64,000 nt of DNA from Tubulanus polymorphus (lineage: Eukaryota > Nemertea > Palaeonemertea > Tubulaniformes > Tubulanidae). The stretch is taken from contig NC_134031.1 of assembly GCF_964204645.1 (NCBI RefSeq), positions 16,117,307 through 16,181,306 on the forward strand, read 5' to 3'. The position numbers were made by a program, and so were the translations under genes. Each line of letters starts with the position of its first letter. Position 1 is the first letter of the stretch. Under the pieces are notes generated by a model that worked only from the letters and a program-made list of their open reading frames with translations, had not been told where the DNA came from and made no database searches. Of the stretch, positions 22,262 to 45,070 are shown in pieces.

Positions 22262-23280
22262 AACCCGCGATTCAAGTTACCGTCCCGTGAGAGGTCCCGA
22301 TTCAAGACAATGTCCCGTGAGAGGACCCGATTTTAAATACTGTCCCGTGAGAGGACCCGGTTCAACACACTGTCCCGTGAGAGGACCCGATTTTAAATAC
22401 TGTCCCGTGAGAGGACCCGGTTCAACACACTGTCCCGTGAGAGGACCCGATTTTAAATACTGTCCCGTGAGAGGACCCGGTTCAACACACTGTCCCGTGA
22501 GAGGACCCGATTTTAAATACTGTCCCGTGAGAGGACCCGATTCAACACATTGTCCCGTGAGAGGACCCGGTTCAACACACTGTCCCGTGAGAGCACCCGA
22601 TTTTAAATACTGTCCCGTGAGAGGACCCGATTCAACACACTGTCCCGTGAGAGGACCCGATTTTAAATACTGTCCCGTGAGAGGACCCGGTTCAACACAC
22701 TGTCCCGTGAGAGGACCCGATTCAACACACTGTCCCGTGAGAGGACCCGATTTTAAATACTGTCCCGTGAGAGGACCCGGTTCAACACACTGTCCCGTGA
22801 GAGGACCCGATTTTAAATACTGTCCTGTGAGAGGACCCGATTCAACACACTGTCCCGTGAGAGGACCCGATTCAACACACTGTCCCGTGAGAGGACCCGA
22901 TTCAACACACTGTCCCGTGAGAGGACCCGATTTTAAATACTGTCCCGTGAGAGGACCCGATTCTAAATACTGTCCCGTGAGAGGACCCGATTTTAAATAC
23001 TGTCCCGTGAGAGGACCCGGTTCAACACACTGTCCCGTGAGAGGACCCGATTTTAAATACTGTCCCGTGAGAGGACCCGATTTTAAATACTGTCCCGTGA
23101 GAGGACCCGAATCAACACACTGTCCCGTGAGAGGACCCGATTTTAAATACTGTCCCGTGAGAGGACCCGATTCAACACACTGTCCCGTGAGAGGACCCGA
23201 TTCAACACACTGTCCCGTGAGAGGACCCGATTCAACACATTGTCCCGTGAGAGGACCCGATTTTAAATACTGTCCCGTCT
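22262..23280 (+). repeat. 30-bp satellite array, left arm (about 34 units)
   Basis: Each unit is a fixed 20-bp core TGTCCCGTGAGAGGACCCGR plus a 10-bp cassette that is either TTTTAAATAC or TTCAACACAC. The core holds a GTCC...GGAC inverted repeat. Because 30 is a multiple of 3, an open frame of 360 codons runs through it; this is judged non-coding. Confidence 0.9.
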
Positions 23281-23810
23281 ATCCGGAATTGGGAAACATT
23301 GCGGAAGAGTAAAAGGGGAAATATGAAAGAATTGATGATAACCTTTTTTACCGTGTAAAGTAATAATTGATAATTAAATGATAAGAAATAATTTAGTTTG
23401 GCGACAAAGATTAAGTAACCTAAAATGCTAAATTGATTTCGAATTCCAACGTATGTTGTTTATGTTCAAATATGAATAATATAGTCTTCGAATGTAATAT
23501 GGTTTACAGATTTTGATAAATAAATAACTGAACATAATTTCACATATATACGATTTGTTTTATGTTTTAAGGGGACATAGCCAATTTGGCTTTTAGTACG
23601 TACATCCAGCCATCATTGTACGCATATTGTTGAAATAATAATTTCTTGTTGTAATTTTTATACATGGCAAAAATACATTATCATTATGAACATGGGACTC
23701 AACATTGACAAAGTGGACAATTTCATTAGGTCTACCAATCGTAGATCAGTGGATCCAGCCAACGGACGGCGAAGGACTCAAGTAACTAAATCGGGGCCGG
23801 GTAGAAACCT

Positions 23811-25112
23811 GTCCTCTCACGGGACAGTATTTAAAATCGGGTCTTCTCACGAGACAGTATTTAAAATCGGGTCTTCTCACGGGACAGTATTTAAAATCGG
23901 GTCCTCTCACGGGACAGTGTGTTGAACCGGGTCCTCTCACGGGAGAGTGTGTTGAATCGGGTCCTCTCACGGGACAGTGTGTTGAATCGGGCCCTCTCAC
24001 GGGACAGTGTGTTGAACCGGGTCCTCTCACGGGACAGTATTTAAAATCGGGTTCCTTCGCGGGACAGTATTTAAAATAGGGTCCTCTCACGGGAGAGTGT
24101 GTTGAACCGTCTCCTCTCACGGGACAGTGTGTTGAACCGGGTCCTCTCACGTGACAGCAAGTTGATTCGGGTCCTCTCACGAGACATTATTTGAAACCGG
24201 GTCCTCTCACGGGACATTATTCAAAATCGGGTCTTTTCACGGGACAGTAAGTTGAATCGGTTCCTCCCACGGGACAGTGTGTTGAACCGGGTCCTCTCAC
24301 GGGACGGCAAGTTGATTCGGGTCCTCTCACGAGACATTATTTGAAACCGGTCCCTCTCACAGGACAGTATTGAAAATCGGGTCCTCTCACGGGACAGTGT
24401 GTTGAATCGGGCCCTCTCACGGGACATTATTTGAAACCAGGCCCTCTCACGGGACAGCAAGTTGAATCGGGTCCTCTCACAGGACAGTATTTAAAATCGG
24501 GTCCTCTGACGGGACAGTGTGTTGAATCGGGCCCTCTCACGAGACATTATTTGAAACCGGGCCTTCTCACGGGACAGTATTCAAAATCGGGTCCTCTCAC
24601 GGGACAGTATTCAAAATCGGGTCCTCTCACGGCACAGTATTTAAAATCGGGTCCTCTCACGGGACAGTATGTGAAATCGGGTCCTCTCACGGGACAGCGT
24701 GTTGAATCGGGTCCTCTCACGGGACAGTATTTAAAATCGGATCCTCTCACGGGACAGTGTGTTGAACCGGGTCCTCTCACGGGACAGTGTGTTGAACCGG
24801 GTCCTCTCACGGGACAGTATTTAAAATCGGGTTCCTACTCGGGACAGTATTCAAAATAGGGTCCTCTCACGGGAGAGTGTGTTGAACCGGGTCCTCTCAC
24901 GGGACAGTGTGTTGATTCGGGTCCTCTCACGGGACAGTGTGTTGAACCAGGTCCTCTCACGGGACAGTGTGTTGAATCGGGCCCTCTCACGGGACAGTGT
25001 GTTGAACCGGGTCCTCTCACGGGACAGTATTTGAAATCGGGTCCTCTCACGGGACAGTAAGTTGAATCGGGTCTTCTCACGGGACAGTGTGTTGAATCGG
25101 GTCCTCTCACTT
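23811..25112 (-). repeat. 30-bp satellite array, right arm (about 43 units, inverted)
   Basis: Complement of the left-arm unit. The cassettes are more varied here: AGTATTTAAAATCGG and AGTGTGTTGAATCGG, plus minor GCAAGTTGATTCGG and ATTATTTGAAACCGG forms. The core is CGGGTCCTCTCACGGGACAG. Confidence 0.9.
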
Positions 25113-25859
25113 TGAATTCTCTCTCGAGAGTGATCTAGGGCCATTAAGTTGCCCCCTCCACTTTTACTTTTGTTTGCAGTGTAACGCTTAACAAACGGTT
25201 ACTAACACCATTGGCACCAAAATTGTCAAGATACATTCACTTTATTTTCGATTAGTATGAGTCAGTCTATACACTAAAAATTGAAATTTCGATAGCTGTG
25301 GTTCTGTCTTCTCTTGATCCGATCTTCATTATTACATTTAATGTTTCGATTTGATGATATCATTGATCTGAAATAATAAAATTACGAACAAATTTCGATT
25401 ATTAACATGTTCTTAACATTATTTTGAGTGTATATAGTAACCAATCGAGTGCAGTTTCTTTCGACATTTCGTCTATGAAATGCAAAGTTTTCATTTTCCA
25501 TCGGGACCTGTGACGGGACAAGGATGTCCCGTCACAGGCCCCAGGTCCTCTCACGGGACATGCTGCATAGCTGCAGTTTAACCTGTTTCAAATACTGGAC
25601 ATTTTTCCCGGATATATCTGACGAATATCGATATGACAGCAGTCAGAGTGTGTCAGTTTCATTCATTTGGGTTGCTTTCTTAATCTTTGTAAGTAATAGC
25701 GTTTTCAGAAGTCTTTTTTTCAGCAGTTTGATGACTAAAAGTATTTTTGTAACTTATTCATAAAAAAAATGAGAGGGTATCAAAGTTTTGCAAAACACTT
25801 TCTATGGTCTTTCTATTATATATGGTGTCTGATAAGGGCCAAATACAATAATTTTCACA

Positions 25860-26260
25860 CGATCTTGATTATAGAAAAACACAAAACGAAACTACAGTAA
25901 TAGGGCGAAAACAAACTTTTCGTTTTTGCTATAGGGCGCAAAAACGAATTTTACCGCGCAAAAACGAAATATTATAGAGCAAAAACGAAAATATTTGTTT
26001 TTGCTCTATGATTTTTTGTTTTTGTGCCATGAAATTCGTTTTTGCGCCCTAGAAAAAATGAACTTTCGTTTTTGCTCTATTGAATTATCTTCATATGACC
26101 TCGACTATAGAAAAACGCAAAACGAAACTTATGGAGCAAAAAGGATGGCGCAAAAACGAAAAATCATAGAGCAAAAACGAATATTTTCGTTTTATTGCTC
26201 TAGGCCTATGATATTTCGTTTTTACGCGTTAAAATTCGTTTTTGCGTTTGTAATAGGCCT
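25860..26260. repeat. Clustered GCAAAAACGAA motifs in both orientations
   Basis: About twenty GCAAAAACGAA / TTCGTTTTTGC words alternate with TATAGAGC/GCTCTATA and GGGCGC spacers. The block exists as two imperfect copies starting near 25862 and 26098 (each with CTATAGAAAAAC-CAAAACGAAACT). It is strongly self-complementary. It is probably a decayed palindromic MITE pair. Confidence 0.6.
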
Positions 26261-26477
26261 TTTGGCATTGATTGACTCATCATAAGAGTTGCATTGTTCT
26301 CACTTTCACACCGTCGAACTAGGTTAATTCCATGAATTATTGAAAAAAAGAGTTGCCAATTAACTTCCTAGTTCGACACTTTTAACCCCGGTACGTATTA
26401 ACCATGATGAGAGATTTCACTTCCTTGTTTTTATTTTTCTTTTCGCATTTCAGCGGCGCTATCGTAGAATTCCGAAA

Positions 26478-34544
<8,067 letters not shown>

Positions 34545-35027
34545 GGAAAATCGTTTCGTTTTTATGATGACTGCATACATGAATTTACGTGTCACTTTAA
34601 TATCCGGTGTATTTACTTCCTATTTTAGTTGAATTCTTTATGTTTTAATTTACTATTTCGTCTCTCCCTTTAAACTTTGAAAAAGTTTTGTTTTGAAAAT
34701 GTTTTTTTTTTTTATTTAGCGGGCGTATGCGTGTACGTGCGTATGTTTGCGTGCACTGAAATAGATAATGCCTGAATGGTCTAGCAGTGGTTCATCGATA
34801 TATACCATAGTTTTGAAAGCTGTATTGGTGCTATAATTCATGACGCAGTATTCTATGTGTATTTTCCATCGGAATTTAAAAGCTTTATTATATTTCAGAC
34901 TCCATCCATTCCTTCCCCTGCTTAAAGCACTATTTTATAGTAGTATTCTTTAGTTGAATCCGCTCTAAATTTCGTTCAATTCATAGACTGCTGATTGTTT
35001 ATGTTTAATGTGTAAAAAAAAACATGA

Positions 35028-35424
35028 GGGCACCATTCATTTATTACGTATGAGCATTGGAGGAAGGGGGGGTAATCGATATGTCTGCTGTGCACAAGTC
35101 TGTACGGGGAAGGGGGTCAAATGATATGTTGTACGAGGGATTTCTGTGACAACTAACAACCGATACAGGGATCGGATTCGAAAGTTGATACCCCAAAAAC
35201 TAATAATTACTAATGATACTCGGCGCTACCGATCTAATATCAATATAGAATATACCATGAAACCATGCAATGTGCATCTGTTTAAAGCTGGAAATACTTA
35301 TCATTAACGAGGTAATTCCAAAGGTAAAAGTTTATGCAGGGGGTGGCTCTAAATGAACGTATGCTTGTGTACAGGGGGTTGAAAAATCGAAATTCTATGC
35401 GTACGTAATAAATGAATTGTCCCT
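35028..35424. mobile_element. Family B element, long form (~400 bp)
   Basis: The ends CACCATTCATTTATTACGTA and GCGTACGTAATAAATGAATT are inverted. The centre is longer than in other copies and contains GTACGGGGAAGGGGGT and words of the piggyBac-like family (CTAATGATACTCGGCGCT). Confidence 0.6.
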
Positions 35425-35866
35425 AGATAAGTTTACTAACACCAGTAATTAAGAAGTAAAGATCATGACGTTCTGTTATTTGTAAAAAAAAGTCATTCAG
35501 ATTCCGTAGATGATTTTCATGTTGATTTTCGATGTTTTCGTGTACTGATGATAAGGTCATTTTTAACCGAGTGTCATTTTAAAGTTTGAAAAGATAATAA
35601 CTCGTTAAAAGAATTTTTATTCTAAGTGAATAAGCGATTGTAGATTATGTTTTAATTCATGAGATTTTAGTTGTGTCATAATCGAGAGTAATGGATATAT
35701 CTATAGATGTCGACATTTAACCGATACAGATTTGATACCGGTAATTCCTCACTAAATGAAGTGATTGATACAATTATGTGATCACGTTATTGGTGCTAAG
35801 TATGCATAAAATACTTTTTAGATTTAAACTGTGTATATTTTTAGAAACTTGTTGGTGCAATCGAGA

Positions 35867-35872
35867 AATAAA
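35867..35872 (+). terminator. Candidate polyadenylation signal AATAAA
   Basis: AATAAA about 1.3 kb after the PI3K stop, in AT-rich DNA. An earlier site inside 34545-35867 cannot be excluded. Confidence 0.35.
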
Positions 35873-36002
35873 TATTGTACTTAAGTAATATTTGATAAAA
35901 AAAGATTTACATGCATCTTAATTGGTATGTTTCGTGCATCTACTGATGGTTTAGGCTTGCGATCTTCAAGTCCAGATCTTTGGGGAACTTATTGTACACC
36001 AG

Positions 36003-36232
36003 GAGCCAGTTGCTCAAAAGTTGGTTAAAGACAAACGCCAGGGTCCAGTTCCACAGAGTAAAGATTTGACAGAGTTAACTCATTGAAAATGAACTAACTT
36101 AAACTCAGAGTTTACTCTAACTTACAACTGTGGTACTTGGTCCTGATAAATACCATCATAACAATGAACTTTTGTCTCAATGACAACTATCTACTGGTTA
36201 ACTCTAACTTTTGAGCAACTGGCTCCTAGTAG
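36003..36232. mobile_element. Family D element with nested inverted-repeat insertion
   Basis: The outer ends GAGCCAGTTGCTCAAAAGTT and ACTTTTGAGCAACTGGCTCC are inverted. Inside, GGTCCAGTTCCACAG ... CTGTGGTACTTGGTCC forms a second inverted pair (about 36046-36147). Confidence 0.6.
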
Positions 36233-36877
36233 TTCATTTACTGTTCCCCAAGGCAGGTTATCTCTTACTTCAGTCCATGATACTGTCTTTACTAGAAGAA
36301 AGCGCTCACTGATGAAGCCACAACAAGACTGGTAAAAGTTGACAAGATTGACTGGATTGACCTTACAAATGAAATAAAGATACCAAAATTTGTATATTAC
36401 TAATTAACTTCTATTGGAATGTACATACATTTATAACACAAAGCACATCAATAAGCCCTATTTACATAATAACCAATTATTACATGGATTGCATTTAACT
36501 GAATGAGGGATTTTTAGGAATGGTTTTACCAGTACATGAAATTACATTCTTGGAAATTTTAAATGATGCAAGTCATGTTTAATAATTCTAACCCTTTTGT
36601 ATAAAACATTCAATTAAAATTGAACATTGCTGAAGTAAAGCATAGATCAAATGACACTTGAGCTTTACCTATCATTTCAAATAAAAAGTTACATCAAAGC
36701 CTATTCTCTATTTTGATTGGAAACAATCAAGTAATTCTCACACATCCTAACATTCACAGCTCAGGATAATTCAACCAGACAAAGTTTTAGAATCACACAC
36801 TTTCATGAAAAGCACCATAGTTTAATACGAATCAAGATATCATATTTTTGATCATTTGAACGGCTCCAATGGAAAGT

Positions 36878-38089
36878 CTATTTCGGTGGTCCTGGCGATG
36901 GTGGATCCAATAAAGCCTTGCGTCTGGCAGTTTCTCGCGATACATTATAATGCAGCTTTCCCAAACGTTCCTACAAGTATAAAATATCTGATAAATTCGA
37001 TTGAAATATGATTCGATTGAGGCGGGTGATATTTTGCCAATGCGGTATTATCCCTAATTCCTGACAATTCGTTCGGATTGGCTTATTTACACCATGCATG
37101 CACACCCAGGCTCACAACTTATAAAATTCAAGGAAAGTGTGGAGAACAGAGTTAGAAAAAATAGAGCAGTATTCGAACCCGGGCCAGCATATTGCCAGCG
37201 CAGCATCTTCCCTCTGGACCACCAAAGCTTATGGAATCCGACTGAATGTTTAAACTACATATAGCACTTAACCTTACCCTAACCATATCCCTGGCTGCAA
37301 AACAGATCCTAAACCTAACCCTCTGGACCCTCTTAACTCTAAACCTATCGAACCCCTAACCCTAAACCTAATAAAATGATTCCATTGTTATTCTTATTAG
37401 TATATCTTATTACACAAGGATGTCAGCAAAATAGTCTTTACTAAAATAATGCTGTGTCGGCGAAGTATCCACTTCCTTCAAATAAAATGAATTCAAGTTA
37501 TGTTTATACCTGTGCGTTTTGAAGAATATTATTGACTAGACTGACGCGTCTTCTGGCATTATTCAATTTTTTCACATATGGATCGAGGTCGATTGGAACT
37601 CCTTTAGCTTCAGATATACGACGTAAATCTATAAGAAAATGCAATCTTAACGAAGAAACTGGCCAGTGCACACAGTGATTGGGTGTATTTAATTTAATTA
37701 AGTTCATGAATTTAAGATTAACGACAGCAGAGAAGAGTGAAGAAAGGGGGCTGGAAGAACTGACCATCAGCTAAACTGTCAATCTGCTGACGCAACTCTA
37801 CTTGACTCTGCCTGAAACAAAGAGACAAAAAATACGACCATCTGTCAAAAAATTGTCAAATTAACCCACCGTCATGTGGCGCCACCTAGCATAACATTCT
37901 ACGTTTCATACCAGATTCGAGCGTCTACAAAACTAACCTGACCGATATAACCCTTTCATCGACTTCTTCCACAACTGGTTTCAATAATCCGATAAGTCCC
38001 TCGGCGATTGCTTCTTTATTTGATGCATCGAGCGGCTTTGAATCGCGATTTTGCAGCAAAGTACTCGCACTTCCTGGTACAGCGGCCAT
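36878..38089 (-). CDS. SNAPIN: Snapin (SNARE-associated; BLOC-1/BORC subunit)
   Basis: Small coiled-coil subunit shared by the BLOC-1 and BORC complexes, acting in lysosome-related organelle and synaptic vesicle traffic. Exons: 37938-38089, 37765-37811, 37510-37628 and 36878-36970. The product is 136 residues, the same length as human snapin. Diagnostic text: AEGLIGLLKPVVEEVDERV, QSQVELRQQIDSLADDLRRI, then the near-invariant IDLDPYVKKLNNARRRVSLV and NNILQNAQERL, and a Pro-rich end PPSPGPPK. The start at 38087-38089 (MAAVPGSA) was chosen because it has a good context and fits the family length; an in-frame upstream ATG at 38158 would add 23 residues. Confidence 0.95.
37165..37228 (-). repeat. 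tRNA-derived SINE head
   Basis: On the minus strand TGGTGGTCCAGAGGGAAG (A-box region) is followed by CCGGGTTCGAATAC (B box). Stems are imperfect. It is followed on the plus-strand side by degenerate CCTAAACCTAACCC words (about 37260-37375). It lies in the last snapin intron. Confidence 0.6.
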
Positions 38090-38369
38090 TTTGTTGGTTT
38101 TCCCCAAATTCGTTACTCGCATGCCACAACAGGAAACGCCACGGGAGACTCCAATCATAATCCGCTAAATCTTAAACGAAACATTGCCCCGGAATTAGTA
38201 TTTTAAAAAAACAAATTTAACTTTAAGAACTAAGAGGAACATCGAACTATAACATTTTTACACAATTTGAATCAAAATCTAGTGAAGTATGCCATATCTC
38301 TGCATAGATAAATCAGATAGGTGAATATTTTCATTCGGTAAAATTCATTAGTGAATTTGCCACTTCATA
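38090..38369. promoter_or_regulatory. Shared divergent promoter interval, snapin / ALAD
   Basis: Only 280 bp separate the two start codons, which point away from each other. No TATA-like box is obvious. The inference of a bidirectional promoter rests on spacing alone. Confidence 0.55.
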
Positions 38370-41316
<2,947 letters not shown>

Positions 41317-41465
41317 TGCATGTATGACCATTTACCCACCGCTGCAAAATTTATGCGGTGATTGTGTGAAACCTTTCTTTTGATGTTCAGATTGACCGTG
41401 GAAGTTATTTGAGAATGTTTTATGCCATTTTAGTCTGCTGCATGACGTACCACGCTGTTTATTGA

Positions 41466-41471
41466 AATAAA
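41466..41471 (+). terminator. Polyadenylation signal AATAAA of ALAD
   Basis: AATAAA 150 bp after the ALAD stop. Confidence 0.6.
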
Positions 41472-41814
41472 CTTGTTAAACTGATGTCGTATCTTCGATA
41501 TTCTCTTCTTGGTAGTAACACTCACAGCTTCTCAATGATCAGTAGTCATTTAAACTGAAAGAATTTTCATTAAAAAATGGATACAGTCAAAGCCCGTTGT
41601 AACGCCATGATCAGGACCAAGAAGAATATGGCATAATAATAATAATAATGAATTTGTCGCAGAATCATGTGTTCATGGAATGGATTTGAGTCGGATTTGG
41701 CGTATGTTCTTGGAATGTTAATGTTAGGCCTAGTGAGCTTGGTCATTATAATTGACTTGGACTGTACATAAACCCTGAAACATGTTTCCTTTGCCTTTTA
41801 ATATAGTGGTAGCC

Positions 41815-42125
41815 ATTGACCCAATTCTAAAATTTTCAAAAGCAGGATGGCCCCTTTCATTTGACTTGCCTTTTCTCTGACTATACCCTAACATGCACGT
41901 TGCTTTCCTGGACTTGATCTGCTAAGAATCCACACTATTAACACAGTCAAACACGCAAGACATAGATGGAAACTGTTTGATTTTACGCATGATTAAGCAA
42001 TCTCGACATAGATCCCTGACTGTTAGCTTTTTTACAAAATACCCGTCCCTGACCTTTTTAAAGAAAAGACATGTCCACAACAATTTGAGAATTCCTGTAC
42101 CATTCTCGACCATGAAAGTAAAATG
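41815..42125 (-). repeat. Dispersed repeat family A, inverted
   Basis: Runs of TTTTCTCTGACTATACCC, CCTGGACTTGATCTGCTAAG and CATTTGACTTG are complements of words in the copies at 11289 and 12179. Confidence 0.5.
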
Positions 42126-42834
42126 ACAAAATACCTCATGTTAGAAAGTATAATTTTAGTTTTATTGCTTTATGTAAAACTTAAGCTGATACATTTTACT
42201 CCATGGACGAAATATGTTTATGATTATGGCACAACGTACAAAAAAATTACTTTACAAAATTCTTGACTGCCGAAAAGCAACAGAACTATCCAACCGATAA
42301 ACCCTTACATGGCAGGTGTTCTAACAACCAGACAAAAATTTGGTTCTTAATTTCGTAATCTCAGTAAAATAATGTGTAAAATGAATGATATTTCCGTGTG
42401 AATAACAGGATTCTACAATAGCTACTAAAATAATCATATTACTACATCGAATTACATATACAATGTAATAGAGTTCTAGACAATATCTTTTTTTGTACTA
42501 ACGAAGCATGCGTATAATATATACAGTATATATATATATATATGTGATGTACATATAAGGTAAACTAGTGATTTACTAAATATATTGTATAAATTGATCT
42601 GTATATTATGATTGTATGAAACCCTGTTTCTTAATAGTGTCAAACACATTAAGCCATAGTGAAAAAAATGCATCCATTACTTACAATGAAACCACAGAAT
42701 CTTAGAATCAAAAGCCTTATTCAATTTAAGTTACATGGTAATATATACTTTTGGTGTTGCGGTTAATAATTGTGGCCAAATATATCGATCGATTCGAATC
42801 TTTTTCGAAAAAACCAAAATCATTCGCGCTGGAA

Positions 42835-43334
42835 TTAGACGTCGCACAATCGACCGGCTCCCTGATCCGACGTGCAATCATCGGGCATACCCTGCGACGA
42901 AGACCTCTTCGACAAATCCAACACTCGTTGCCGCAACAACTGAACGGCGTCCATCATGAAACTCTGTTCTTGTTGCTCGAACGGTAGCGTCAAATCGAGC
43001 ACGTCGCTTTCTTTCTTCCCCTCTTCAACTGTTTGAGAATTACTCGTCACGTAGTTATTATTCGACGAGTCGTCCGTCTGGAATTGCGGCGGCCATCGTT
43101 TCAGTTTCTTCTCTTTCATGCGTCGATTCTGGAACCAGACTTTGATCTGTCGTTCGGACAGACCGAGCTCGGCGGCGATCTCCGTGCGACGGTGCTTCGA
43201 GATGTAGTGATTGGCGAAGTACTCGCGTTCTAAGCCGACACGTTGTTGACACGAGTAAACCATACGATAGCACCGGCCGCCGTCGCGATACTTAAACGCT
43301 CGCAGACGGATGTCTCCTCCGCCGCTGCCGCCTT
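42835..43334 (-). CDS. Alternative terminal exon: homeodomain
   Basis: Acceptor TTTACAG precedes 43334; the exon starts in phase 1 and ends with TAA at 42835. It encodes about 165 residues. A full 60-residue homeodomain is present, with R5, Y8, L16, Y20 in place of the usual F, and the third helix ERQIKVWFQNRRMKEKK, so W48, F49, Q50, N51 and R53 are kept and M54 is Antp-like. RMVYSCQQ recalls caudal (RVVYTDHQ), while RRMKEKK differs from caudal's RRAKERK. I place it in the HOX-like (ANTP) class, divergent. The tail holds DVLDLTLPFEQQEQ and a Leu-heptad-like VQLLRQRVLDL. No hexapeptide-bearing 5' exon of a separate Hox-type gene is seen nearby. Confidence 0.85.
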
Positions 43335-45020
43335 CTGTAAACAAAGATTTTAAAAACATTTTAACTTCTCGAAACGGCGCGAAAAACTATCATGAATGCA
43401 GAAAACAATTTCAAACGATTTGTATGAGTACCGTAGTATAATAATATTGGATATATTTTTTTATGAGATTTCAGTTCTGACAAGATGAAAGCGATTTGTA
43501 ATCAAAATTGAAATCGACAACAGAAAGCTTGATTCGTAGTAGGCAAAATTTCATGCAAAATCACTAGCAAACGCATGCCATTAGTGTCTCACGTCATGCA
43601 ACTTACATCATGCAACTGCAATCATTTCAGCAAATAATTTATAATCAAGTTACCCTGATTTACTTGTATCCTTCAGATGGATCTGCTTTTACCATTACAA
43701 CCTTTAGAAAAAGCCCAGACTTTAGACTATTTCCCTATTAACTCTTGCGCATAAAATTGGTTTTGTTTGTATAATGATTTATTACAGAGACTGTCTGGTA
43801 ATAATACTTAAAGATCAATAAACATTTGAGGTTATGAAGTGAAAATAACTTCTATCAAATGGTAAATTGCTAACTGGATTCTGCAATAATCAGTACATCA
43901 TGGTTAATACATGGTTCAAGAGACAAATCTATAAAACATGATAGGGTTATTATGTCATTTCAACATCATTGTATTCCAGATGATATGAACCCAAGCGGGG
44001 TGTACGTGACAACTTGATTGACACTAGGGGGCACTGAAGTCTGCGTCTGCGATTCTAGATTAACGTTCGCGTTCATCCACTGTAACAAATCAGAATTCAC
44101 AGTCGGTAAAGTCGATGCATTTGAATCCCCCGCTGTAACCGAATTCGTAGATGGGTCCACCAGGGTTTGACTAGAATTGAACGAAGCTAGCGAACTTAAC
44201 ATGTAGTTTCTGTAACACCGTGTTTTCATGTGCTGTTGCAGGTTGTCCTTCCTCGTAAATGCTTTGTGGCATATGCTGCACTTGTGCGGTTTAATTCCGA
44301 GATGCGCCATACGGTGGCGCTGTAAATGATGCGACAAAACGAACGCCCGGTTGCACATTTCGCAGACGTATTTGCGTTCAGCTGAACACCCTGGTCTCCT
44401 TCCCTGCCATGAGGAGGACGTGGCGAACCTTCCTGTAACAATTAGAAAGAAAAGAAGTGTGATGCAGCAAATGACCGAATATGTCATCGTGACGACTACA
44501 AAATTACGACTAAGTAATTCGTCGCAGGATCAAATAGTGAATATTCCGAAATTAATGCAAATTCAAACTGATTACTTACATTCTGTCGAAAAAGGGAAAA
44601 AGAAATCATAAGAAAGGGCAAAACTGAATGGAAAAGGTCGGATAGAAAGAAGGCATAAAATAATGACAACAAAAATACAGTTAACAACAAAGGACAAAGA
44701 AGACAAAGGAAGGTAATAATAAAATGATTCTACGCAAACTCGGTATCGGATTCATCGAGTACCCAGATTAACAGGCTTGAAAAAAACTAAATCAATTCAA
44801 TGTACAATATGTAAAATATTTGAGAATTTATTTTGCATAAGAAGTGACAATAAAATAATTAGTTACATTATGCAGCGATATAAAAATGACCACAGATATT
44901 ATCTCCACATTGTTCAATTTACATGTGCATCAACGTATATACGAACAGTAGTAAAAATTCACTAGTTTCAACTATGTACAGAGTTTAATGTATATAAAGT
45001 TTCGTAGGTATCTTTTACAC

Positions 45021-45070
<50 letters not shown>

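Larger units (their letters stand above)
21949..25582. mobile_element. Foldback-like element built from two inverted 30-bp satellite arrays (3.6 kb)
   Basis: Outer ends are inverted: GAGTTAAACTGCAGCGTCCC at 21949, and the complement at 25524-25582, which reads GTTAAACTGCAGC and then GTCCCGTGAGAGGACC. Between them lie a plus-oriented array (22262-23280), a 530-bp spacer and a minus-oriented array (23811-25112). Long inverted arms made of short tandem repeats around a loop are the hallmark of foldback elements (Drosophila FB and Galileo have such arms). No transposase is seen, so it would be non-autonomous. It lies in the divergent intergenic interval between the DUF5054 hydrolase and the PI3K gene. 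The superfamily is not determined. Confidence 0.7.
34545..36877. other. PI3K 3' UTR and convergent intergenic DNA
   Basis: No gene is seen. It holds a candidate polyadenylation signal at 35867, a long family B element (35028-35424) and a nested family D element (36003-36232). Its right part is likely snapin 3' UTR on the minus strand. Confidence 0.6.
41317..42834. other. Convergent intergenic DNA between ALAD and the homeodomain exon
   Basis: Holds a candidate ALAD polyadenylation signal (41466-41471), an inverted family A repeat (about 41815-42125), a short TA run near 42525-42543, and presumably the 3' UTR of the minus-strand homeodomain exon. No gene is seen. Confidence 0.6.

Noticed and set aside
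22230-23312. Open frame of 360 codons with a decapeptide repeat (CPVRGPDFKY / CPVRGPGSTH)
   Set aside because: It is produced by a 30-bp satellite whose length is a multiple of three; similar frames open on both strands of the inverted array. No start context, splice signal or domain supports a protein.
22262-25112. CRISPR array
   Set aside because: The repeats are about 30 bp but there are no unique spacers, the variable part has only a few states, and the genome is eukaryotic.
23686-25144. Several open frames through the right satellite arm
   Set aside because: Same cause as the left arm; all are repeats of the 30-bp unit.
37165-37228. Functional tRNA gene
   Set aside because: A and B boxes are present but acceptor and anticodon stems do not pair; called a SINE head. 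The same holds for 5262-5338 and 53070-53118.
42835-43334. Homeodomain exon as part of a separate Cdx/Hox-type gene
   Set aside because: Not excluded, but no 5' exon or hexapeptide is seen in the neighbourhood, while phase, strand and position fit the zinc-finger gene. Kept as the alternative reading.
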